The notes beneath the pieces are model-generated. The model did no database searches. It was not told the DNA's origin and was given only the letters and a program-made list of their open reading frames with translations. 64,000 nt of DNA, from NCBI GenBank assembly GCA_021154985.1, contig JAJNQE010000139.1:24570-88569 (forward strand), read 5' to 3'. Below are positions 9,234 through 16,971 of the stretch, in pieces. Positions within the stretch are counted from its first letter, which is position 1. Each line of letters opens with the position of its first letter. Source of the DNA: Hydrogenophaga sp. Lineage in GTDB: Bacteria > Pseudomonadota > Gammaproteobacteria > Burkholderiales > Burkholderiaceae_C. Position numbers and translations under genes: made by a program.

Positions 9234-11498
9234 ATGCGCTCCCGTTTCATCCCCCTTCTCTTTGCCGCCCTGGCGAGCTTGCTCGGGCCCCTGCCCGCGG
9301 TGGCGCAAGACGCTGGCGCTCAAGCGCGCCCGCGCGTGGCCCTGGTGCTCTCGGGCGGCGGAGCGCGCGGCTTCGCGCACGTGGGTGTGCTCAAGGCGCT
9401 GGAAGCGGCGCGCGTCCCGGTGGACATGATCGTGGGCACGTCCATGGGCGCGATCATCGGCGGCTTGTATGCCAGCGGGATGAAGGCCGACGACCTGGAG
9501 CGCGAGATCCTGGCGGTGGACTGGGGTGGCCTGTTCAACAGCCGCGAGCCGCGCCAACTGCTCTCGCAGCGCCGCAAGGAAGAAGACTTTGAACTCTCGC
9601 CCGTGCTGCAGCTGGGGTTTCGCAATGGCGAATTCCTGCTGCCCACGGGCGCGGTGTCGAGCCGCTCGCTGGAGGTGCTGCTGCGCCGCTACACGCTCTC
9701 CACCCGCCACCTCGAATCGTTCGACCAGTTGCCCACGCCGTTTCGAGCCGTGGCCACCGACATGGAGACCGGGCGCGCGGTGGTGATGGACCGGGGCGAT
9801 CTGTCCGCGGCCCTGCGCGCGAGCATGTCGGTGCCCGGGGTGTTCTCGCCGCTGTCGATCAACGACCGCATCCTGGGCGATGGCGGGCTGGTGAACAACC
9901 TGCCGGTGGACGTGGCGCGCGCCATGGGGGCCGAGGTGATCATCGCGGTGAACATCGGCACGCCGCTGGCCGGGCGCGACACGCTGGGCACGGTGCTGGG
10001 CGTGACCACGCAGATGGTCAACATCCTGACCGAACAGAACGTGCAGGCCAGCATTGCCACGCTCACCCCCAAAGACCTGCTGCTCGCGCCGCAGCTGGGC
10101 AAGCTCACCTCGGCCGATTTCGACAAGGCCGAGGAGCTGGTGAAGATCGGCAACGAGTACGCGGGCACGGTGCGCGAGGCGCTGGCGCTGTTTGCGGTGG
10201 ACGCCCCGCGCTACGCGAGCTGGGTGCAGGCGCGCAGCACACAGGCCCTGGCCAACGCCGACCGCGTGGGGCGCATCGGCGCCATCCGTTTCGAAGGCGT
10301 GAGCGAAGAGCGGGCGGCGCGCCTGGCCAGGGCGCTGGAGGCCGAGCCGGGCCAGCGGGTGGACGTGCCCAAGATCGAAGCCGATCTGCGCAAGCTCGCG
10401 GTGAGTGGCGACTACGAGCGCATCGACTACACACTGACCCGTCGCGAGGACAACGGCACGGAAGACCTCACGATCAACCTGCGCGAGAACGCCTGGGGCC
10501 CGAACTACCTGCGCGTGGGCCTTGATTTGCGCACCGACTTTCAGGGCCAGGGTGCCTTCAACCTGCGCATCAGCCACAACCGGCACTGGCTCAACGAGAG
10601 CGGCGCCGAATGGCGCAACCGGGTGCAGCTCGGCGAGACGCTGGGGCTGTATTCCGAGCTCTACCAACCGCTGACGAACTCCAGCGACCGCTTCGTGGCA
10701 GCCTACGTGGACACCAGCCTGCGCCGTGTGGAGCTCTACAACGATGTGGGTCAGTCGATCGCACTCATACAGCGACAAGGCATTCAGGCTGGTGTGGATC
10801 TGGGCTGGCCCATGGGCCTGCTGGGCAACGTGGGCGACATGCGGGTCGGCCTGGTGGCGGGGCATCGCAAAGTCACGCCCGAGCTGATCGCCGGCGTGGA
10901 ACCGCAGGATCTGGTGGGCACGCTCAACTGGAACGAGGTGGGCGTGCGCGGAGCCGTCATCGCCGACCAGCTGGACTTCGCGAACTTCCCGTCGCGCGGC
11001 TATCGGGCCGAGGGTGAAGTGGTGCTGGGGCGGCGCTCGTTCAGCGGCGTGGCCACCGGCAGCGGCAGCTTTACCCGACTGGAAGGAACGGCCACCGGCG
11101 TGAAAACCTGGGGCGTTCACACACTCAACATGGGTGCGCGGTTTGCGTATGCGAGTCAGATTCCGGTGGGCGCGGCGGATGAGTACGCGCTCGGCGGGTT
11201 CCAGCAGCTGTCGGGTTATCGCGTGGGCCAGGTGGCGGGCAACTACCTGCTGTTTGGCCGCGCGACCTACTACCAGCGCCTGCCGTACAACGTGGGTGTG
11301 GCGCGTGCCCTCTTCGTGGGCGGATCGATCGAAGCGGGCAACGCCTGGTCGGAACGCCAGGACATTTCGGCGCGCAGCCTGCGCGCGGGCGGGAGCCTCT
11401 TCGTGGGGGCCGACACCGGCATCGGCCCGCTGTACCTCAGCGTGGTGAGCGCGCCCAAGGGCTACACCGGGCTCTACCTGTTCCTGGGTCGCCCCTGA
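9234..11498 (+). CDS. Patatin-like phospholipase with C-terminal outer-membrane barrel (PlpD/type Vd autotransporter-like)
   Basis: The protein has 754 residues from ATG 9234, which starts a signal peptide ending 'PLPAVAQD'; an upstream in-frame ATG at 9147 is rejected. The patatin domain (~33-330) has the oxyanion loop GGGARG (41-46), the nucleophile elbow GTSMG (Ser70) and the dyad DGG (Asp216). Residues ~370-450 resemble a POTRA module. The remainder has alternating beta strands ending '...GLYLFLGRP', as in Omp85/BamA-like barrels. By family knowledge this architecture is an outer-membrane-anchored or secreted phospholipase A. It is transcribed alone. Confidence 0.88.
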   Translation: MRSRFIPLLFAALASLLGPLPAVAQDAGAQARPRVALVLSGGGARGFAHVGVLKALEAARVPVDMIVGTSMGAIIGGLYASGMKADDLEREILAVDWGGLFNSREPRQLLSQRRKEEDFELSPVLQLGFRNGEFLLPTGAVSSRSLEVLLRRYTLSTRHLESFDQLPTPFRAVATDMETGRAVVMDRGDLSAALRASMSVPGVFSPLSINDRILGDGGLVNNLPVDVARAMGAEVIIAVNIGTPLAGRDTLGTVLGVTTQMVNILTEQNVQASIATLTPKDLLLAPQLGKLTSADFDKAEELVKIGNEYAGTVREALALFAVDAPRYASWVQARSTQALANADRVGRIGAIRFEGVSEERAARLARALEAEPGQRVDVPKIEADLRKLAVSGDYERIDYTLTRREDNGTEDLTINLRENAWGPNYLRVGLDLRTDFQGQGAFNLRISHNRHWLNESGAEWRNRVQLGETLGLYSELYQPLTNSSDRFVAAYVDTSLRRVELYNDVGQSIALIQRQGIQAGVDLGWPMGLLGNVGDMRVGLVAGHRKVTPELIAGVEPQDLVGTLNWNEVGVRGAVIADQLDFANFPSRGYRAEGEVVLGRRSFSGVATGSGSFTRLEGTATGVKTWGVHTLNMGARFAYASQIPVGAADEYALGGFQQLSGYRVGQVAGNYLLFGRATYYQRLPYNVGVARALFVGGSIEAGNAWSERQDISARSLRAGGSLFVGADTGIGPLYLSVVSAPKGYTGLYLFLGRP

Positions 11499-11505
11499 AC
11501 GCCGG

Positions 11506-12309
11506 TCACTCCTTGTAGTACACGACCTGGTGGGTGGTGGCCAGCAGCTGGCCCGCTTCGCTCCACACCTGCGCGGTCTGGTCGAAGAAGCCGTTGCGAA
11601 ACGCCTGGGCTTGCGCCTGGCCCAACAGCCATCCGGTACCGACTTCGGCCAGTTGCCCCGAGCCCGCATGGAAATAGACGGTCATGGACACGGTGCCCGC
11701 CGGCACCCGCGTGGCGCGGCGCAGCCACACGCGGGGGTAGAACACGTCTGCCATGGCGGCGAGGCTGCAGAAGTCGAGCGCGCGCGCGGGCTCGTCGCGC
11801 ATCCACAGCGTGCTGCGGCTGGCGTCACCGCTGCCGTCCCACGCGGTGGGAATGGCGCCCTCAGTGATGCGGATGTCGTAGCGCTTCACCCACTCCACCG
11901 CCGCCGCCATGTTGGGCTTGCCCACCGCTTCGGGCGTGGGCATGTCGGGTGCAGCCAGTTCGTCCACACCCCAGGTCTCGCGGCGCGCAGCGGTGAGGGC
12001 GGTGGCGGTGAGCACGGTCTCGCCCGCCTGCACGATCTCCACCACCCAGTGCTGCGTGGAACGGTTGGTGCGGGCGGGGCGCGCGGTCACGTCAAAAGGT
12101 CCATCGGCCAGTGCCGTAGCGTAGTTCACCGTGAGCGCCACCGGCTCACCCAGCAGTGCAGGATGTTGCAACACCGCGCCCAGCGCGGTGGCAGCCGTGA
12201 CGCCGCCGAACGGCCCGACCATGTTGGCGTAGGCGGGGGCCGTCGCGCCAACGAAGCGATGTTCGCCGTTGGATTGCAGGGCGACAGCTTCGTCGAACGG
12301 ATGCTTCAC
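11506..12309 (-). CDS. Acyl-CoA thioesterase, TesB-like double hotdog
   Basis: The protein has 267 residues. 'MVGPFGGVTAATALGAVLQHP' is the substrate-loop region of TesB-like thioesterases, and 'VSMTVYFHAGSGQLAEVGTGWLLGQ' is the second hotdog half. It starts 2 bp after the thiolase stop and is the last gene of the beta-oxidation operon. It probably releases free acids from stalled acyl-CoAs, recycling CoA. The exact acyl specificity is unknown. Confidence 0.85.
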   Translation of the reverse strand: MKHPFDEAVALQSNGEHRFVGATAPAYANMVGPFGGVTAATALGAVLQHPALLGEPVALTVNYATALADGPFDVTARPARTNRSTQHWVVEIVQAGETVLTATALTAARRETWGVDELAAPDMPTPEAVGKPNMAAAVEWVKRYDIRITEGAIPTAWDGSGDASRSTLWMRDEPARALDFCSLAAMADVFYPRVWLRRATRVPAGTVSMTVYFHAGSGQLAEVGTGWLLGQAQAQAFRNGFFDQTAQVWSEAGQLLATTHQVVYYKE

Positions 12310-12311
12310 CT

Positions 12312-13520
12312 TCAGACCCTTTCAATGATGCCTGCAGCGCCCTGCCCCATGCCCACGCACATGGTGACCATGCCGTAGCGCTTGTTGTGCCGCTTGAGCG
12401 CGTGCACCACGGTGGCCGCGCGGATGGCGCCGGTGGCGCCCAGCGGGTGGCCCAGCGCAATCGCGCCGCCCATGGGGTTGACCTTGCTCGGGTCCAGGCC
12501 CAGCGTGTTCATGACGGCCAGCGACTGTGCGGCAAAGGCTTCGTTGAGCTCGAACCAGTCGATGTCGTCCTGCTTCAGACCGGCGTATTTCAGCGCGGCC
12601 GGAATCGCCTCGATCGGGCCCACACCCATGATGTGCGGTGGCACACCGCGCGAGGCGTAGCTCACAAAACGCGCCAGTGGCGTGAGGCCAAAGCGCTTCA
12701 CAGCCGATTCGCTGGCCAGGATCAGCGCGCCCGCGCCGTCGCTCGTTTGCGAGCTGTTGCCCGCCGTGACCGAGCCGCGCGCGGCAAACACCGTGCGCAG
12801 CTTGGCCAGGCCTTCGAGCGAGGTGTCGGGCCGCGCGCCTTCGTCCAGGCTCACGGTCCGGGTGGTGGTGCTCACCTCGGCACTCTCCAGGTCGACGCTG
12901 CGCTCGGTCACTTCCACCGGCGTGATCTCCTCGGTGAACTCGCCGTTTTTCATGGCCAGCACGGCACGTTGGTGCGACTGCACGGCAAACGCGTCCTGCG
13001 CGTCGCGCGACACCTTCCACTGCTGCGCCACCTTCTCGGCGGTGAGGCCCATGCCGTAGGCAATGCCGTAGTTCTCCACGTCGTCGGTGTTGGTGAAGAT
13101 GGTGGGCGAGAGGCTGGGCGAGTTGCCCATCATGGGCACCATGCTCATGCTCTCGGTGCCGGCTGCGATCATCACGTCGGCCTCGCCCACGCGGATGCGG
13201 TCGGCCGCCATCTGCAGGGCCGAGAGGCCCGACGCGCAAAAGCGGTTGACGGTGATGCCGCCCACGCTGTGCGGCAGGCCGGCCAGGATGGCACCGATGC
13301 GCGCCACGTTCAGGCCTTGCTGCGCTTCGGGAATGGCGCAGCCGCAGATGATGTCTTCGATGGCCTTGGGGTCGAGCGTGGGCACCTGGCTGAGCGCCGA
13401 GCGCAGCGCAAGCGCCAGCAGGTCGTCGGGGCGCAGGTGCTTGAAAGAACCTTTGTGCGAACGGCCGATGGGGGTGCGGGTGGCGGCGACGATGTAGGCG
13501 TCTTGAACTTGTTTGCTCAT
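12312..13520 (-). CDS. fadA: Acetyl-CoA acyltransferase (thiolase)
   Basis: This is a 402-residue thiolase. The nucleophilic Cys is in 'NRFCASGLSALQ' (Cys95). The C-terminal catalytic motifs are 'GGAIALGHPLGATGA' and 'CVGMGQGAAGIIERV'. The position next to a FadN-like bifunctional protein and acyl-CoA dehydrogenase argues for 3-ketoacyl-CoA cleavage in fatty-acid degradation rather than acetoacetyl-CoA synthesis. Its ATG overlaps the stop of the upstream DUF559 gene, so its translation may now depend on that inserted gene. Confidence 0.92.
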   Translation of the reverse strand: MSKQVQDAYIVAATRTPIGRSHKGSFKHLRPDDLLALALRSALSQVPTLDPKAIEDIICGCAIPEAQQGLNVARIGAILAGLPHSVGGITVNRFCASGLSALQMAADRIRVGEADVMIAAGTESMSMVPMMGNSPSLSPTIFTNTDDVENYGIAYGMGLTAEKVAQQWKVSRDAQDAFAVQSHQRAVLAMKNGEFTEEITPVEVTERSVDLESAEVSTTTRTVSLDEGARPDTSLEGLAKLRTVFAARGSVTAGNSSQTSDGAGALILASESAVKRFGLTPLARFVSYASRGVPPHIMGVGPIEAIPAALKYAGLKQDDIDWFELNEAFAAQSLAVMNTLGLDPSKVNPMGGAIALGHPLGATGAIRAATVVHALKRHNKRYGMVTMCVGMGQGAAGIIERV

Positions 13521-13939
13521 GAATTCGCTCCTTGTGCGATGTCTTGCTCCTTCCCCCTCTGGGGGAAGGCAGGGATGGGGGCCACGCCCGCCAACGTGTT
13601 GAGTTGATGAAGAATGGCGCTCAGCACGCCATCAAGGTTTTGAAACGGAGCGCTGGATGGGAAACGCAACACAGCAAATTCCTGGGACTTGAAGAACGCG
13701 TCCCGAGCACAGTCGTAGGCTTGGTTGTCCGCGTGCTGCGAACCGTCGAGTTCGACGATCAGCTTCGGCTCAAGGCAGGCGAAGTCGGCGATGTAGTTGC
13801 CCAGCGGGTGCTGGCGGCGGAACTTGAAACCCAGCTGCTCACCCCGAAGCCCCGACCAGAGCTTGCGCTCTGAATCGGTCATGTCCCGCCGCAAGCTGCG
13901 GGCGTGGACTCTGGCTTTGGGGGTGGCCTGGTTTTGCAT
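13517..13939 (-). CDS. DUF559-domain protein (Vsr/PD-(D/E)XK nuclease-like)
   Basis: This is a 140-residue protein. 'RRDMTDSERKLWSGLRGEQLG' followed by 'FKFRRQHPLGNYIADFACLEPKLIVELDGSQH' (split here) is the hallmark of DUF559, a PD-(D/E)XK-type fold related to Vsr repair endonucleases. The ELDGSQH segment supplies the acidic metal ligand. The activity of this family is not established. It interrupts a beta-oxidation operon between the FadN-like gene and thiolase. Palindromic repeats flank it: one overlaps its 3' coding end, so 'PIPAFPQRGK' is repeat-encoded, and two lie upstream. This looks like an inserted cassette. Confidence 0.85.
   Translation of the reverse strand: MQNQATPKARVHARSLRRDMTDSERKLWSGLRGEQLGFKFRRQHPLGNYIADFACLEPKLIVELDGSQHADNQAYDCARDAFFKSQEFAVLRFPSSAPFQNLDGVLSAILHQLNTLAGVAPIPAFPQRGKEQDIAQGANS
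13546..13583. repeat. Palindromic repeat copy A (DUF559-associated)
   Basis: A CCTTCCCCCTCTGGGGGAAGG core is followed by an AGGGATGGGGGCC-type tail. It is nearly identical, in the same orientation, to copy C at 14013-14050, and inverted relative to copy B at 13964-13998. This copy lies within the 3' end of the DUF559 coding sequence. Confidence 0.85.
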
Positions 13940-13963
13940 GGTTGTTTGTTTGGCTGGCGGAGA

Positions 13964-13998
13964 GCCCCCATCCCTACCTTCCCCCAGAGGGGGAAGGG
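13964..13998. repeat. Palindromic repeat copy B (inverted)
   Basis: The sequence reads CCCCCATCCCTACC then TTCCCCCAGAGGGGGAAGG, the reverse complement of copies A and C with one or two changes. It lies just upstream of the DUF559 start. Confidence 0.85.
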
Positions 13999-14012
13999 GT
14001 CAGACGGGTTCC

Positions 14013-14050
14013 GCTCCTTCCCCCTCTGGGGGAAGGCCGGGATGGGGGCC
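14013..14050. repeat. Palindromic repeat copy C
   Basis: This is a direct copy of A. With B it makes a large inverted repeat (arms about 34 nt, loop about 15-20 nt) between the FadN-like stop (14069) and the DUF559 gene. It could form a strong RNA hairpin in the operon transcript. The arrangement resembles REP doublets (BIMEs). Confidence 0.8.
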
Positions 14051-14068
14051 TGCACGCCAAAAACATCA

Positions 14069-16468
14069 TCAATTCCGAACCGGCTTGCCCGTGTTCAGCA
14101 TCCCCAGAATCCGCTCCTGCGTCTTGGGATGCACGATCAGCGAGCAGAAAGCCCGGCGCTCCAGCGTCATCAAGTAGTCCTCGCTCACCAGCGTGCCAGG
14201 CTCCACGTCGCCACCGGTCACCACATTCGCGATCAGCGAAGCGATGTGGAAGTCGTGCTGGCTGATGAAGCCGCCGTCTCGCATGTTGACCAGGCTGCCC
14301 AGGATGGTGGCCCGTCCGTCGCGGCCGGCCACCGGGAACAGGCGCTTGTGCGGCGCACGGTAGCCCCCAACGAACAGGCTCTTCGCTTCGTTGATGGCCA
14401 CATACAGCAGCTCGTCCTTGTGCGGCACGATCACATCCGAGTGCAGCACGTAGCCCAGCTTGCGGGACTCCAGTGCGCTGGTGCCGACCTTGGCCATGGC
14501 CGCGGCGGTGAAGCCTTCGGTGAGGAAAGGCAACAGGTCTTTGCCGGTGGAGGTTTCGGCGTTCTCCGCCGCACGGCGCGCGATATAGGTCAGGCCGCCG
14601 GCGCCGGGCACCAAACCAACACCTACCTCCACCAGGCCGATGTAGCTTTCCATGTGGACCACGCGGCGCGCGCTGTAGACCGCCATCTCGCAGCCACCGC
14701 CCAACGCCAGGCCACGAATGGCAGACACCACCGGCACGTTGGCGTAACGCAGGCGCAGCATGGTCTGCTGCATGAAACCTTCGGCGCCTTCGATGGCGCT
14801 CACGCCCACGGCCATGAAAGCCGGCAGCATGGCCTGCAAATCCGCACCGGCGCTGAAGGGCTCGTCGCCCGACCAGATGACCAGGCCCTGGTAGTCCTTC
14901 TCGGCCAGATCCACGGCAGCCATCAGGCCCTCGCACACCTCGGGGCTGATGGCGTGCATCTTGGTCTTGATGCTGGCGATCAGCACCTGCCCGTCCAGGG
15001 TCCAGACGCGGATCGAATCGTTTTCTTCGATCGTGGTGCCGGCGGTCTCGAACTTCGCACCCGCTTCGCCGAGCAGCAGCTCGGGGAAGTGCTGGCGACC
15101 GTAAACCGGCAGCTCACGGCGCGCATCAAACGTGCCTGTGGTCGGGTTCCACGAACTTTGAGCCGTGTGCACACCACCGGCCTCGGCCACCGGGCCCTTG
15201 AACACCCACGCGGGCAGCGGCGCCTTGCTCAGCGCCTTGCCCGCGTCGATGTCTTCCTGGATCATTTTTGCGACTTCAAGCCACCCGGCTTCTTGCCAAA
15301 GCTCGAACGGGCCCTGCTTCATGCCGAAGCCCCAGCGCATGGCCTGGTCCACGTCGCGCGCGGTGTCGGCGATGGTGGCCAGGTGCACGGCCGCGTAGTG
15401 GAAGCTGTTTCGCAGAATCGCCCAAAGAAACTGACCTTGTGGGCCTTCGGCGTTGCGCAGCAGCTTCAGGCGCTCGGCCGCGGGGCGCTTGAGCATGCGG
15501 CCGTAGACCTCGTCGGCCTTCTCCCCCGCGGGCACGTAGTCTTCACTGTCCAGATCGAAGCGCATGATGTCGCGCCCGACCTTCTTGAAGAAACCGGCCT
15601 TGGTCTTCTGGCCCAGGTTCTTCAGTTCAAGCAGCTTGGCCAGCACGGGTGGCGTACCGAAGCTGCCGTAGAACGGGTCGGTGTCGATGCTCAGGTTGTC
15701 CTGCAGGGTCTTGACCACGTGGGCCATGGTGTCCAGACCCACCACGTCGGCGGTGCGGAAGGTACCGCTGCTGGCGCGGCCCAGGCGCTTGCCGGTGAGG
15801 TCGTCCACCACATCAAAGGTCAGGCCGAAGTTCTCCACCTCTTTCATCGTGGCCAGCATGCCGGCGATGCCGATGCGGTTGGCGACGAAGTTGGGCGTGT
15901 CCTTGGCGCGCACGACGCCCTTGCCCAGACCGCTGGTGACGAAGGTCTCCAGGTCGTTGAGGATCTGCGGCTCGGTGGTGGGCGTGGCGATCAGTTCCAC
16001 CAGCGTCATGTAGCGCGGCGGGTTGAAGAAGTGGATGCCGCAGAAGCGCGGCTTGATCGCATCGGGCAGCACTTCGCTGAGCTTGGTGATCGACAGGCCC
16101 GATGTGTTGGACGCGACGATGGCGTGCGGCGCGATGAAGGGCGCGATCTTCGTATAGAGGTCGAGCTTCCAGTCCATGCGCTCGGCGATGGCCTCGATGA
16201 TCAGATCGCAGTCCTTCAACTGCTCCATGTGCTCCTCGTAGTTGGCCTGGCCGATCAGGTCGGCATCGGACGCTACACCCAGCGGCGAAGGCTTGAGCTT
16301 CTTGAGGTTGTCGATGGCGCGGGTGACGATGCCGTTCTTCGGGCCTTCCTTGGCCGGGAGATCAAAGAGGACGACAGGCACCTTGACGTTGACCAGGTGC
16401 GCAGCGATCTGCGCGCCCATCACGCCCGCGCCGAGCACGGCGACTTTTTTCACTTGAAATCGGTTCAT
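14069..16468 (-). CDS. 3-hydroxyacyl-CoA dehydrogenase / enoyl-CoA hydratase, FadN-like
   Basis: The protein has 799 residues from ATG 16468 (MNRFQVKKVAVLGAGVMG). The NAD-binding 3-hydroxyacyl-CoA dehydrogenase domain is N-terminal (GAGVMG at 13-18; 'GIHFFNPPRYMTLVELI'). A crotonase domain is C-terminal ('SAGADLQAMLPAFM', 'AIRGLALGGGCEMAVYSARR'). This is the reverse of E. coli FadB and matches Bacillus FadN and related proteobacterial proteins. It performs hydration and oxidation of enoyl-CoA. It is in an operon with acyl-CoA dehydrogenase upstream and thiolase downstream, making a full beta-oxidation spiral. Confidence 0.92.
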   Translation of the reverse strand: MNRFQVKKVAVLGAGVMGAQIAAHLVNVKVPVVLFDLPAKEGPKNGIVTRAIDNLKKLKPSPLGVASDADLIGQANYEEHMEQLKDCDLIIEAIAERMDWKLDLYTKIAPFIAPHAIVASNTSGLSITKLSEVLPDAIKPRFCGIHFFNPPRYMTLVELIATPTTEPQILNDLETFVTSGLGKGVVRAKDTPNFVANRIGIAGMLATMKEVENFGLTFDVVDDLTGKRLGRASSGTFRTADVVGLDTMAHVVKTLQDNLSIDTDPFYGSFGTPPVLAKLLELKNLGQKTKAGFFKKVGRDIMRFDLDSEDYVPAGEKADEVYGRMLKRPAAERLKLLRNAEGPQGQFLWAILRNSFHYAAVHLATIADTARDVDQAMRWGFGMKQGPFELWQEAGWLEVAKMIQEDIDAGKALSKAPLPAWVFKGPVAEAGGVHTAQSSWNPTTGTFDARRELPVYGRQHFPELLLGEAGAKFETAGTTIEENDSIRVWTLDGQVLIASIKTKMHAISPEVCEGLMAAVDLAEKDYQGLVIWSGDEPFSAGADLQAMLPAFMAVGVSAIEGAEGFMQQTMLRLRYANVPVVSAIRGLALGGGCEMAVYSARRVVHMESYIGLVEVGVGLVPGAGGLTYIARRAAENAETSTGKDLLPFLTEGFTAAAMAKVGTSALESRKLGYVLHSDVIVPHKDELLYVAINEAKSLFVGGYRAPHKRLFPVAGRDGRATILGSLVNMRDGGFISQHDFHIASLIANVVTGGDVEPGTLVSEDYLMTLERRAFCSLIVHPKTQERILGMLNTGKPVRN

Positions 16469-16499
16469 TGTTTTTCCATGAATGGGGAGAGGCTCGCGG

Positions 16500-16937
16500 T
16501 CACTCGACGCGCAACCAGACTTGCGTTCGGTAGAACGGGCCGATGTAGCCGCGCATCTCCAGCTTCTTGCCGTCTTCGACCGGCTTGAGGCGCGTGCGGT
16601 AGACCTTGCCGTTGTTCGGGTCGACGATGGTGCCGCCCTCGAACACGGAGGCATCGCCGTCGCTGGCCTTGAGGTTGCGCAGAATGGTCATGCCCAGCAC
16701 GGGCTTGTCCTTGCGATCGTCGGTGCACTTGTCGCACACCGCGTCTTGTTTGCTGTCGGGGTCCAGCAGCTTCTCGATGGTGCCGCTGAAGACGCCGTTG
16801 CTCTCCTTGATCCGCACCAGGGACTTTTCCTTCTTCGTGTCGTCGTCGATGGTCTTCCACAGACCGACGGGCGACATCTGCGCAAACGCATGGCCGGTGA
16901 ACACAAGCAGCGAAGCAACAAGGGTTGTCCTGATCAT
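16500..16937 (-). CDS. DUF2147 family periplasmic protein
   Basis: The protein has 145 residues from ATG 16937 (MIRTTLVASLLVFTGHAFAQ), a clear signal peptide cut after AFA. 'SPVGLWKTIDDDTKKEKSLVRI' and 'VLGMTILRNLK' are characteristic of DUF2147. A Cys pair ('CDKCTDD') follows the family's pattern. The role is not known; members occur often in fatty-acid or lipid gene clusters. It sits between acyl-CoA dehydrogenase and the FadN-like gene in the same operon. Confidence 0.85.
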   Translation of the reverse strand: MIRTTLVASLLVFTGHAFAQMSPVGLWKTIDDDTKKEKSLVRIKESNGVFSGTIEKLLDPDSKQDAVCDKCTDDRKDKPVLGMTILRNLKASDGDASVFEGGTIVDPNNGKVYRTRLKPVEDGKKLEMRGYIGPFYRTQVWLRVE

Positions 16938-16971
16938 CGAAGTCTCCTGGTGGTGGTCGTTCAAGGGAGGG

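Noticed and set aside
9180..11669. An 829-codon minus-strand frame opposite the patatin gene
   Set aside because: It has shadow composition (His/Arg/Gln rich) and no domain; the plus strand carries a complete patatin-barrel protein.
13546..14050. The repeats as a CRISPR array
   Set aside because: The units are palindromic, in mixed orientation and separated by a gene; there is no regular spacer pattern.
13904..16588. An 894-codon plus-strand frame opposite the FadN-like gene
   Set aside because: It is antisense to a gene with clear catalytic motifs and has no recognisable protein features.
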